Source: Candidatus Rifleibacteriota bacterium
GTDB lineage: Bacteria; Muiribacteriota; Ozemobacteria; Ozemobacterales; Ozemobacteraceae
Length of the DNA: 64,000 bases
Assembly (NCBI GenBank): GCA_905236675.1
Contig: CAJOND010000001.1
Location: forward strand, 62,001 to 126,000
Direction: 5' to 3'
Position 1 is the stretch's first letter, and each line of letters opens with the position of its first letter. This document shows, in pieces, positions 8,189 through 16,123 of this stretch. The notes below the pieces were generated by a model. The model made no database searches and was not told where the DNA came from. It was given only the letters and a program-made list of their open reading frames with translations. The position numbers were made by a program, and so were the translations under genes.

Positions 8189-9348
8189 CATTTTAATAAA
8201 TTATTTACCTGTTCTTCTGCTTCTTTGCGTGACTTTGTATCTAGCTCAATAAGCTGGTCAATGCTCTTAACCGGTTCATTCTTGAATGCGTCTATTGTGT
8301 TGGAAATAACTTCTGGAATCTGCATAAAACCAATCTTTTTCTGCATAAATGAAGCTACAGCTATTTCATTGGCGGCATTCATAACACAGGGCATGATTCC
8401 ACCAGCTCGACCTGCTTTGAAAGCCAACTTCAAGCATGGAAAATCATCGTATCTTGGGTCAAAGAATGTCATACTTGCAGCTTTAACCAGATCAAACTTT
8501 GGCAACGGCGGATTCCAGCGTTCAGGCCAAGTCAAAGCATATTGAATAGGTAATTTCATATCTGGCCAGCCAAGCTGAGCAATAACCGAGCCGTCAGAAT
8601 ATTCAACCAAGCTATGAATCAAAGATTGTGGATGAACAACAATATCAATCTGTTCATAAGTAGCATCAAATAACCAGTGAGCTTCGATAACTTCTAAGCC
8701 TTTGTTCATCAATGTTGCGGAATCTATAGTAATCTTACCGCCCATATTCCAATTGGGGTGTTTTAAAGCCTGTTCAACAGTAACTTTGCTCAAATCTTCC
8801 TTGGGCATAGTTCTAAATGGACCACCAGAAGCAGTAATTATAATTCTATGCAGCGGGGTCTTTTCAGCACCTTGCAAACACTGGAAAATAGCAGAATGTT
8901 CACTATCAACAGGAACCAATTTAATGCCGTTCTTCTTAACAGCGTTCATAACCAGTTCGCCAGCAACAACAAGAGTTTCTTTGTTTGCCAAGCATATTAA
9001 ATGCTTTTGATTTATTGCTTCCCAAGCAGGTTTAAGCCCAGCAGCTCCCACAATAGCTGCTAGAACAGTGTCAACACCACTAATAGTAACAGCTTCAATA
9101 ACAGCTTCTTCCCCTACCCCAATCTTAATATTGGTGTCTTTTAAAGCCTGTTTTAAATCGTTTTCATGCTTAGTATCGGCCAATGCAATAAACTTGGGTC
9201 TAACTTCTCTCGCCTGTTCAGCCAACAACTGCCAGTTTTTACCAGCAGTCAAAGAGATTATCTTTAGCTTGTCTGGATTATTTCTTACAACTTCTAAAGT
9301 ATTTTTACCTATTGAACCAGTTGAACCGAGTAATGCAATGTTTTTCAT
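8188..9348 (-). CDS. dxr: 1-deoxy-D-xylulose 5-phosphate reductoisomerase
   Basis: This 386-residue enzyme makes 2-C-methyl-D-erythritol 4-phosphate from DXP using NADPH and a divalent metal, the first committed step of the MEP isoprenoid pathway. The NADPH-binding GSTGSIG is at residues 8-14. The metal and substrate motif PVDSEHSAIFQCLQ, the SGGPFR loop and the MNKGLEVIEAHWLF stretch are intact, as is the C-terminal helical domain. Length is typical. The end of the gene runs into a bidirectional terminator hairpin. ispF is nearby on the same strand, so two MEP genes cluster loosely. Confidence 0.97.
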   Translation of the reverse strand: MKNIALLGSTGSIGKNTLEVVRNNPDKLKIISLTAGKNWQLLAEQAREVRPKFIALADTKHENDLKQALKDTNIKIGVGEEAVIEAVTISGVDTVLAAIVGAAGLKPAWEAINQKHLICLANKETLVVAGELVMNAVKKNGIKLVPVDSEHSAIFQCLQGAEKTPLHRIIITASGGPFRTMPKEDLSKVTVEQALKHPNWNMGGKITIDSATLMNKGLEVIEAHWLFDATYEQIDIVVHPQSLIHSLVEYSDGSVIAQLGWPDMKLPIQYALTWPERWNPPLPKFDLVKAASMTFFDPRYDDFPCLKLAFKAGRAGGIMPCVMNAANEIAVASFMQKKIGFMQIPEVISNTIDAFKNEPVKSIDQLIELDTKSRKEAEEQVNNLLK

Positions 9349-9713
9349 GTTTAAGAGCTTTCTCTATAAGAATTTGCTTCTATAATAACACCTTTAAAAG
9401 ATAAAGGAAAGAGGGAGAAGATAGCTTAGAGCAAATAGAGCGTATAGTCAAACAAAGCTTGGCGGTGTGATTGGTGTGAGGTGTGATAGGTTTTATTATA
9501 AGATATAAGACCAAAAATGGAGATATAAGATTCAAGATGGAGACTTAAGAATTCTTGTATCTTAAATCTTATATCTTATATCTTATATCTTATATCTAAA
9601 TAAACAATAATACCAAGAGTCATAAGCTCTAAACAACCACACAAATTCATAACCTAAAAGTATACAATAACTATAATGACTACCTATTAAAACGTAAACG
9701 CTGGCAAAGCCTA
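9349..9713. other. Intergenic region upstream of dxr with low-complexity repeats
   Basis: No gene seen. It contains a GT-rich dispersed repeat at about 9459-9497 (GGCGGTGTGATTGGTGTGAGGTGTGATAGG). It also has a tandem 7-mer ATCTTAT (about 4.5 copies, 9566-9597) with inverted copies (ATAAGAT-like) about 60 bases upstream, so the region can fold back on itself. A stretch at about 9664-9687 resembles the repeat near vapBC. Confidence 0.6.
9566..9597. repeat. Tandem heptamer ATCTTAT
   Basis: About 4.5 perfect copies of a 7-base unit in an intergenic region. A second, unrelated heptamer array occurs at 24103-24186. Confidence 0.8.
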
Positions 9714-10265
9714 CTAGAACAAAAGTCTCAAAAGCAAATAAAAAAGAACCGGTCCAAAAAGCAGCCCCAATACCAATAAAAACTTATTCCGTTCTCGAAT
9801 GCTATCTTTTTTAGGATTTAAAGAAGCAAAAATGTTTTTCCCTTCCTTTTTCCCGCCAGGCTCACCATGATTCATGCAATAAATGAAGCCATTTTCTGTC
9901 AAATCCCCTTCTACAGCAAATTCACATTCAACATCTTTCATAAAACTTGCTTGTAAATATTTTTCTCTTACCAATAAATCACGTATTTATTGATCATAAG
10001 TATTTATCATTTCACCATGATCCATATTATACATTTCTATACCACCCATCAAAACTCTTTGATTGCTAAAACATATTTTTTGAGGAGAAGACCTTCTGTG
10101 ATTATGAATTCTGCCAATATCACTCATGGCAACAAGAATGCAAGAAATAATAAAGATGATAATCGCTTCTACAATCGTTCTAACATGATTCTTTTTAGGT
10201 TTGACATTTGTATCTTCTAATTTGGTTTCTGTTTCACTTGATTTGTTTTCTGTTTCTGTATTCAT
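9714..10265 (-). pseudogene. Prepilin-like (ComGC-type) gene interrupted by an in-frame TAA
   Basis: The ORF track lists two pieces, 9987-10265 and 9714-9974, but both lie in the same frame with one TAA (at 9987-9989) and no frameshift between them. Read through, the protein has a charged N-terminus, a pilin-like hydrophobic segment (RTIVEAIIIFIISCILVAM), then CFSNQRVLMGGIEMYNMDHGEMINTYDQ, the stop, and IRDLLVREKYLQA with CEFAVEGDLTENGFIYCMNHGEPGG. That is the same core as the intact protein at 44711-45124 (CYSNIRVLQGAIEMYNMDN and GDITDDGQVYCVYHG). A second hydrophobic segment ends the protein (LVLGLLFGPVLFYLLLRLLF), which the intact relative lacks. It may be a nonsense pseudogene, or the stop may be read through. 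Confidence 0.75.
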
Positions 10266-10590
10266 GTTTTTGTTGTCTACCCATTGTCATAAATGTATAG
10301 AAGATTATTTAGGTTATGATAGTTGTGATTGGTTTTGGGTTTTATTGTTTTGAAGAAAATTTGCAAAGTATCGAATATTTTTAATTATATTTGCTCTGCA
10401 ATCTTCGATTAAACAATCACCTCCAATCACACCCCATACCAATAAAACCTAAAAATCAGCTAAAGCCCATACGCTATACTTTTTATGACAAATGTGTAGA
10501 CTTCTCTTAAATCTCCGCTCCGCCGCTTTTTTTCTCCCTAAGCCCTATCAAAAAGGCTTTCGCCTTTTTGCGGTCAAGCCTCGCTTAGCT
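10266..10590. other. Intergenic region downstream of adhE
   Basis: No gene seen. It includes GT-rich repeat sequence on both strands (GTGATTGG near 10330 and CCAATCAC near 10430), which can pair as a long-range inverted repeat, and the adhE terminator at 10550-10569. Confidence 0.55.
10550..10569 (-). terminator. Rho-independent terminator of adhE
   Basis: AAAAAGGC-tttc-GCCTTTTT is an 8-bp stem followed on the minus strand by a short T run, 21 bases after the adhE stop codon. Confidence 0.75.
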
Positions 10591-13179
10591 TTACTTCTTT
10601 CCTTCGTAAGCGTTGATGAACATCTGCTTGATTTCGCTGATAAGCGGGTATCTCGGGTTAGCACCAGTGCATTGGTCATCGAATGCCATTTCGCACATTT
10701 CATCTAGGCTTTCATAGAACTTGTCTTCGCTGATGCCATATTCTTTTATGCTTGATGGAATACCTATTTCAGCTTTGAGTTTAGCAACAGCCTTTATAAG
10801 CAGTTCAACTTTTTCATCATCAGTTTCACCGCCAAGATTCAAATAATCGGCTACCCGAGCATATCTCCACTTGGCTTCAGGGTATTTATACTGTGGGAAT
10901 GCAGTTTGTTTGCTTGGTTTGTCAGAAGCATTGAATCTGATTACTTCTTCAATGAGCAAGCCGTTTGCTGTACCGTGAGCAATATGGTGAGCTGCACCAA
11001 GTTTGTGAGCCATTGAGTGGCATACGCCTAAGAATGCGTTCGCAAATGCCATACCAGCCATACAAGCGGCATGAGCCATTTTTTCTCTGGCTTTTACATT
11101 TGAAGCACCATCTCTATAAGCTTGAGGCAAATATTTGAATACCAGTCTGATTGCTTCAAGAGCAAGGCCATTAGTGAATTCTGAAGCCATTACAGAAACT
11201 CTTGCTTCAAGAGCATGAACAAGAACGTCTATACCAGAAGCAGAAGTAAGGCTCTTTGGCATATCAAGCATTAATTCAGCATCTACAATTGCCATATCAG
11301 GAGTTAATTCATAATCTGCTAATGGGTATTTGATTCCAGTGGATCCATCAGTAATAACCGCAAATGGAGTTACTTCTGAGCCTGTTCCAGCAGAAGTTGG
11401 GATACATACCATCATTGCTTTATCGCCCATATGCGGGAATTCATAAACACGTTTGCGGATATCCATGAATCTCATGGCAAGGTCATCAAACTTGACATCT
11501 GGATGTTCGTATAGCAGCCACATGATTTTTGCAGCATCCATTGGAGAACCGCCGCCTAAAGCGATTACTGTATCGGGTCCGAATGTTCTCATTTCTGCTG
11601 CGCCACGGCGGGCTGTTCCCAAAGTCGGGTCTGCTGTAACATCTGTAAATACTTTGTAATCAATATTGCAGTCGTCTAATACTTTTGTAACTTGTTCTAC
11701 AAAACCTTTATCAAAGAGGAACTTATCTGTAACTATATAAGCGCGTTTTCTGCCCAACTGCTTCAGTTCTTGAATAGCAGTAGCCAGACAGCCATATTTG
11801 AAGTAAACTTTTTCCGGAACTCTGAACCAAAGCATATTATCTCTCCTTTCGGCAACACTCTTTATATTCATTAAATGCTTAACTCCGACGTTTTCTGAAA
11901 CAGAGTTTCCGCCCCAGGAGCCGCAGCCCAGAGTAAGAGATGGAGCAAGCTTGAAATTATAAATGTCACCGATAGCGCCTTGAGAAGCTGGCATATTAAC
12001 GATAACACGAGAAGTTTTCATTCTTACGCCGAATTTGTCGATCTTGTCTTGAGCATTAACCTGGTCGGCATATAAAACTGATGTGTGGCCGATTCCACCA
12101 TGTTCTACAAGAACAGCAGCTTTTTCAGTAGCTTCTTCAAAAGTCTTTGCATGATACATAGCAAGAACAGGAGAAAGCTTTTCGTGGGCATAAGGTTCAT
12201 CAAGAGAAACATCTTCAACTTCTGCAATAAGAATCTTTGCTTTTTCAGGAACTTCTAAACCAGCTAATTTACCGATATTATAAGCTGACTGACCAACAAT
12301 CTTTGCATTAACACTGCCGTTTACGAGAATAACCTTGCGTAAGGCTTCGGCTTCATCAGCATTTAGAACATAAGCGCCACGTTCAATGAATTCCTGTTTG
12401 ATTTTGTCATATATGGAATCAAGAACTATAACAGACTGTTCTGAAGCACAAATCATGCCGTTATCGAAACTCTTGGAAAGGAGAATAGAATTGACGGCCA
12501 TTTTTATATGGGCGCTTTCATCGATAACTGCTGGAGTATTCCCAGCACCAACGCCGATAGCAGGCTTGCCGGATGAGTAGGCGGCTTTGACCATGCCAGG
12601 ACCGCCAGTAGCTAGAGTGAGATCTAATTCTCTCATAACCATCTGAGAAAGTTCTGTAGAAGGTTCGTCTATCCAGCCGATGATGTTTTCTGGAGCTCCT
12701 GCAGCTACTGCTGCATCAAGAATAGTTTTTGCTGCTGCAATTGTGCTTCTCTTAGCCCTTGGATGAGGAGAGAAAATCATACCGTTGCGGGTTTTAAGAG
12801 CAAGCAATGACTTGAAAATAGCTGTAGATGTTGGGTTTGTAGTCGGAACTATTGCTGCGATTACGCCTATTGGTTCGGCGATTTTCATAATGCCGAATGC
12901 TTCGTCTCTTTCGATGATTCCGCAGGTCTGTGCGTCTTTATACTGATTATAAATATATTCTGAAGCAAAATGGTTCTTGATAACCTTGTCTTCGACAATA
13001 CCCATGCCAGTTTCTTCAACTGCGAGCTTTGCAAGAGTAATTCTAGCGTTGTTCGCTGCTATAGCAGCGGCTCTGAATATTTCGTCAACTTTTTCTTGAG
13101 TAAAAGTTGAATAAATCTTTTGGGCAGCTCTGACTTGAGCAATTTTTTCTTGTAAAGATTCTGCAGAATTTACAGTCAT
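10591..13179 (-). CDS. adhE: Bifunctional acetaldehyde-CoA / alcohol dehydrogenase AdhE
   Basis: This 862-residue fusion reduces acetyl-CoA to acetaldehyde and then to ethanol, regenerating two NAD+ in fermentation. The N-terminal aldehyde dehydrogenase domain (about 1-440) carries the catalytic Cys in DNGMICASEQS. The C-terminal iron-dependent alcohol dehydrogenase domain (about 450-862) has GGGSPMDAAK for NAD binding and the metal-binding HSMAHKLGAAHHIAHG. Length and domain order are standard; such proteins form spirosomes. A GGGAG Shine-Dalgarno site lies upstream. A perfect Rex-type operator about 310 bases upstream suggests NADH/NAD-responsive control. It points to an anaerobic or facultative fermentative lifestyle. 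Confidence 0.97.
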   Translation of the reverse strand: MTVNSAESLQEKIAQVRAAQKIYSTFTQEKVDEIFRAAAIAANNARITLAKLAVEETGMGIVEDKVIKNHFASEYIYNQYKDAQTCGIIERDEAFGIMKIAEPIGVIAAIVPTTNPTSTAIFKSLLALKTRNGMIFSPHPRAKRSTIAAAKTILDAAVAAGAPENIIGWIDEPSTELSQMVMRELDLTLATGGPGMVKAAYSSGKPAIGVGAGNTPAVIDESAHIKMAVNSILLSKSFDNGMICASEQSVIVLDSIYDKIKQEFIERGAYVLNADEAEALRKVILVNGSVNAKIVGQSAYNIGKLAGLEVPEKAKILIAEVEDVSLDEPYAHEKLSPVLAMYHAKTFEEATEKAAVLVEHGGIGHTSVLYADQVNAQDKIDKFGVRMKTSRVIVNMPASQGAIGDIYNFKLAPSLTLGCGSWGGNSVSENVGVKHLMNIKSVAERRDNMLWFRVPEKVYFKYGCLATAIQELKQLGRKRAYIVTDKFLFDKGFVEQVTKVLDDCNIDYKVFTDVTADPTLGTARRGAAEMRTFGPDTVIALGGGSPMDAAKIMWLLYEHPDVKFDDLAMRFMDIRKRVYEFPHMGDKAMMVCIPTSAGTGSEVTPFAVITDGSTGIKYPLADYELTPDMAIVDAELMLDMPKSLTSASGIDVLVHALEARVSVMASEFTNGLALEAIRLVFKYLPQAYRDGASNVKAREKMAHAACMAGMAFANAFLGVCHSMAHKLGAAHHIAHGTANGLLIEEVIRFNASDKPSKQTAFPQYKYPEAKWRYARVADYLNLGGETDDEKVELLIKAVAKLKAEIGIPSSIKEYGISEDKFYESLDEMCEMAFDDQCTGANPRYPLISEIKQMFINAYEGKK

Positions 13180-13443
13180 TTTAGTCTCCCTTTTTTTTGT
13201 AGAGTTAAGAGATAAGAGGATAGAGATAAGAGAATTGTTTATTGCTCAACCTATCGAAAATTGGTAATAATTCGTAAGTTTACATCTTAAATAAAACTCT
13301 ATAATCTAGTCTCTTATCACTTCGGTAATTGAATAACTGAAGTCTGATTTTTAAGAATCTTTATTTCAGCCATTTTTAGATGAAAGGCAATTCATAATAA
13401 TTTAATTATTCCATTCCCGAAGCAATATATTAAATGATTTTCT

Positions 13444-13468
13444 AAGTATTCTAAACCAAAGAATACTT
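13444..13468 (-). promoter_or_regulatory. Inverted repeat in the adhE leader
   Basis: AAGTATTCT-7 bases-AGAATACTT is a perfect 9-bp inverted repeat between the Rex-like operator and adhE. It may be an mRNA hairpin or a second regulator-binding site. Confidence 0.45.
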
Positions 13469-13487
13469 TTTTACAAATCATCTTATA

Positions 13488-13507
13488 TTTGTGAATTTTA
13501 TCACAAA
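13488..13507 (-). promoter_or_regulatory. Rex (redox repressor) operator upstream of adhE
   Basis: TTTGTGAATTTTATCACAAA is a perfect inverted repeat matching the established Rex consensus TTGTGA-N6-TCACAA. Rex binds such sites when NADH/NAD is low and releases when NADH rises, and adhE is one of its most conserved targets. No rex gene is in the window. Confidence 0.8.
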
Positions 13508-13526
13508 CTTTGTCGAGATACAACTA

Positions 13527-13556
13527 AAAAAGAGCGATAATTTATTTGCTCTTTTT
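13527..13556. terminator. Terminator-like hairpin
   Basis: AAAAAGAGC-12 bases-GCTCTTTTT is a 9-bp stem with A/T flanks on both sides, so it could act in either direction. No gene clearly ends here; it may insulate the adhE control region. Confidence 0.4.
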
Positions 13557-13965
13557 GTAGCGGATAAAGTAGCGTATAAAATTGCAAAAGCGGTAACTTT
13601 GCGTAAATTCTTCTAAGTATCAATGATGGGGGAGCTTCATTAGCTCGCAATGACTACTTGTCTAGAAATGGTATTCAAAGGCTATAGAACCACCGAAGCT
13701 GTTGCGCTTGCCAGTGAAACCATTTAGGTAGTTATTGTAATAGGTTTTTGTTGTTCTAAAGCCCCTACTTAATGACATTGGGTAAGAGATAAGAGGCAAG
13801 AGAATTGGCTTTAGCTGGAGGTTGTTTGTAATTTAACCAGCTTTTCTAAGCTGGAGTAGGTTTTTACGACTAACCTTTTTAGAGTGCAATAGAGAGGCCG
13901 AGCGGAGGGAGGAAATGAGAATTGGGAAATGAGAATTGAGAAATGAGAGATTATTTAAAATCAAA

Positions 13966-13994
13966 TTGACCGAATAAAGAAAGCGTGGTAGGAT
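13966..13994 (+). promoter_or_regulatory. Candidate promoter for the STAS gene
   Basis: TTGACC and TAGGAT are spaced by 17 bases, ending 36 bases before the ATG, with a GGAG Shine-Dalgarno site between. Confidence 0.45.
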
Positions 13995-14030
13995 TTTATT
14001 TCAACGCCAACTATAATTTGGAGTAAATCC

Positions 14031-14375
14031 ATGAGTCTTAGCATAAGTTGCAAATTTGAAAATAATGTATCAATCATTTCTATCGAAGGTGAAATAACAT
14101 TTGAAAATTCAACACAGCTTCGAGAACAAATAGATGCCGAATGTGAACAGGGCCACTACAATATTATAATAGACTTAATCGGGCTTAAATATATGAGTTC
14201 AGCAGGAATGGGTGTTTTAGTCCATGGTATAAAACAAACCAGGGCCAATAATGGTGATTTGAGACTAATAAATCTTAGTGAAAAAATGCATCGTGTATTC
14301 CTAATCACTCAGTTTACTCATCATTTTAAGGTTTATAACAGTTTGGAAGAAGCGATTAATTCATTTGCTTCATAA
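14031..14375 (+). CDS. STAS-domain anti-sigma factor antagonist
   Basis: This 114-residue protein is a complete single STAS domain of the SpoIIAA/RsbV/BtrV type. It shows the IEGEITFENSTQLREQI strand-helix and the serine switch loop YMSSAGMGVL (residues 54-63). In this family an anti-sigma kinase phosphorylates a serine in that loop and a PP2C-type phosphatase removes the phosphate, freeing or blocking the sigma factor. A SpoIIE-type phosphatase is encoded 2 kb away on the other strand, which makes a partner-switching module plausible, but no kinase gene is visible. The Shine-Dalgarno site is GGAG. The gene converges with the phosphatase operon. Confidence 0.92.
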   Translation: MSLSISCKFENNVSIISIEGEITFENSTQLREQIDAECEQGHYNIIIDLIGLKYMSSAGMGVLVHGIKQTRANNGDLRLINLSEKMHRVFLITQFTHHFKVYNSLEEAINSFAS

Positions 14376-14440
14376 AAAATCGAAGCTAGATTTCTATATA
14401 TTATAGCTAGATAGTTGTATTGTTTTATCCTCTTTAACTA

Positions 14441-14610
14441 TTTCCCCAAAAGAGGCTGTCCGAAAACTAGGTTTTGGCTCCATATTTAGATTATTCTAAT
14501 TATTTTAAAAACCCCCTTAATCCCCCTTTACAAAAGGGGGCAAGAACATTACTCCATACATTGAATTTTTGAGAAATTCTTAGTTTTCGGACAAGCTCAA
14601 AAGGGGATAA
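14441..14610. repeat. MITE-like inverted-repeat element (or long terminator)
   Basis: GTCCGAAAACTA at 14458-14469 is repeated exactly as TAGTTTTCGGAC at 14581-14592. The match extends imperfectly outward through TCCCC/GGGGA. The interior holds another hairpin, CCCCCTTT-aca-AAAGGGGG (14522-14540). The element fills the space between two convergent genes. It has the size and ends of a small non-autonomous element, but an elaborate bidirectional terminator is also possible. Confidence 0.5.
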
Positions 14611-14626
14611 GACAGATTTTTATTAA

Positions 14627-15373
14627 TTACTGAGCAGATTCCCAATATTTTCTGCGAGCTTCCATATAATGGGGGTTCAGTTTGATTGCCTGTCTGAACT
14701 GCTCCATAGCTTCATCAGCATCGCCTTTTTTGCGAAGAATAATACCTAAATGATAGTGAAGATCGGCATAGTCAGGGTGAAGCTTTAATAGTCTTCTATA
14801 TTCAGCTTCTGCCTGGTCTATAAGACCTAAATCAGAGAAAATTGCTCCGAAATCAATAGTAACACTGCTTTTTGTAAGTCTTTCAGACAGATTATCTTCT
14901 AAGACCTGTCTGTATTCTTTTAAAGCTCTAACTGACATTCCCTGGTCTTCGTATATTCTACCCATATAATAACGAGCTGCAGCATATTTAGGATTAATGT
15001 TCAAAGCATTGTTAAAACTGGATAAAGCTTTGTCGTAAGCTTTATGTTCATAGAAAACAAGACCAACATTAAAGTGTGCATCAGCAAATTTTGGATTTAA
15101 AGCTAAGACTGATTCATAAGCGGCAACTGCTTGATCTCTTTCTCCTAGTTCTCTATAAGAGTGGGCTAGATGCATAAAATAAACAGGATTTTTAGGATTT
15201 TTATTTACGGCTTTTACATAACAGAAAGTAGCTTTATCATACTGTTTTTTTAAAAAGAAAGCATTTCCAAGGTAAAATAGTTTTTCATGGTCATTGGGCT
15301 GCATACGTAAATGTTTTATGCAGGCATCAACTACTTCATCTAGCATTTCTTCATTATAAACAGTTTCTGGCAT
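14627..15373 (-). CDS. TPR-repeat protein
   Basis: This 248-residue protein consists almost wholly of canonical tetratricopeptide repeats, such as LAHSYRELGERDQAVAAYESVLALNPKFADAHFNVGLVFYEHKAYDKALSSFNNALNINPKYAAARYYMG and YHLGIILRKKGDADEAMEQFRQAIKLNPHY. It has no signal peptide, so it is probably a cytoplasmic scaffold. It is the last gene of an operon with a HEAT-repeat protein, a SpoIIE-type phosphatase and an unknown protein, 23 bases after the unknown gene. A GGAG Shine-Dalgarno site precedes the ATG. Its partners are not identifiable from sequence. Confidence 0.88.
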   Translation of the reverse strand: MPETVYNEEMLDEVVDACIKHLRMQPNDHEKLFYLGNAFFLKKQYDKATFCYVKAVNKNPKNPVYFMHLAHSYRELGERDQAVAAYESVLALNPKFADAHFNVGLVFYEHKAYDKALSSFNNALNINPKYAAARYYMGRIYEDQGMSVRALKEYRQVLEDNLSERLTKSSVTIDFGAIFSDLGLIDQAEAEYRRLLKLHPDYADLHYHLGIILRKKGDADEAMEQFRQAIKLNPHYMEARRKYWESAQ

Positions 15374-15396
15374 TAGTAGCTCCTTTCTTATTATTT

Positions 15397-16119
15397 TTAA
15401 TCAGTAGACAATATTGATTTTAAATCTTTTGCCTGTTTAGTTCGGGGTTCCATATGTCTGAAAGTAGATTTGTCCGAAACATAGTTTTTTAAAACTTCTA
15501 AGCATTCATAGTTTCGTTTATCCAGACTTTCTCTAAGTTCCTGGAAAACTGGAGCTAATAGTTTCAGGCCTTCTTCGTCACTATCAAAACTATCTTTTGT
15601 AAAGAACCTGACTTTGTGTATTATGCCATTATCACGGCGGAAAGTATCTAATTCTGGTTCATCGAGCTTTTGTGATCTGACAGAATAATATCTTGTATCA
15701 AAAAAGTGTTGTCGTTCATAGTCATCAAAGAGAGTTGCGCCCCAAATATAAGGGCTTTTAAACATCCAAAGAGGGAAAACAGGACCGAGAATATTTTTCA
15801 TTGAATCTAGCAATTCGTAATTATATTCATCTTCGCGGACAGTAATAATCAGATTATTATTTTGTAATGCAAATGAACCACCATCACTGAAAACACCTTC
15901 AATTCTCGTTATTTTTTCAGGTTTAGGAATACTTAGTATAATCTTTTTAGTGCGTTCATTTACTGTTTTATATAGTTCATCAGGCCTATCTTCGAATTGA
16001 ACTAAAATATTTTCCACAGGGAAATCAAAAGCACGTTCTAGTGTGTTTTTGATAATTTCCCTGTCTTTGCGGTTACTGAAAAATATATGTGTTTCGATGA
16101 TAGGTGATTCGTTACTCAT
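15397..16119 (-). CDS. Conserved-looking hypothetical protein in phosphatase operon
   Basis: I do not recognise this 240-residue protein. It has no signal peptide or membrane segment. It looks like a soluble alpha/beta protein with a first half rich in strands (IETHIFFSNRKDREIIKNTL, KKIILSIPKPEKITRIEG) and a helical, charged second half (ELRESLDKRNYECLEVLKNYV). It begins four bases after the phosphatase stop codon and is followed 23 bases later by the TPR gene, so it almost certainly works with that phosphatase. Confidence 0.7.
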   Translation of the reverse strand: MSNESPIIETHIFFSNRKDREIIKNTLERAFDFPVENILVQFEDRPDELYKTVNERTKKIILSIPKPEKITRIEGVFSDGGSFALQNNNLIITVREDEYNYELLDSMKNILGPVFPLWMFKSPYIWGATLFDDYERQHFFDTRYYSVRSQKLDEPELDTFRRDNGIIHKVRFFTKDSFDSDEEGLKLLAPVFQELRESLDKRNYECLEVLKNYVSDKSTFRHMEPRTKQAKDLKSILSTD

Positions 16120-16123
16120 TTTA

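Larger units (their letters stand above)
13180..14030. other. Long intergenic region between adhE and the STAS gene
   Basis: No gene is seen in 851 bases. From right to left on the minus strand it holds a Rex-like operator (13488-13507) and a 9-bp leader hairpin (13444-13468) upstream of adhE. A terminator-like hairpin lies at 13527-13556. Several low-complexity purine repeats (taagagataagagg, gagaattgagaaatgag) lie at 13200-13240, 13786-13815 and 13915-13950. A dispersed repeat is at 13729-13770. A promoter for the STAS gene lies at the right end. Confidence 0.6.
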
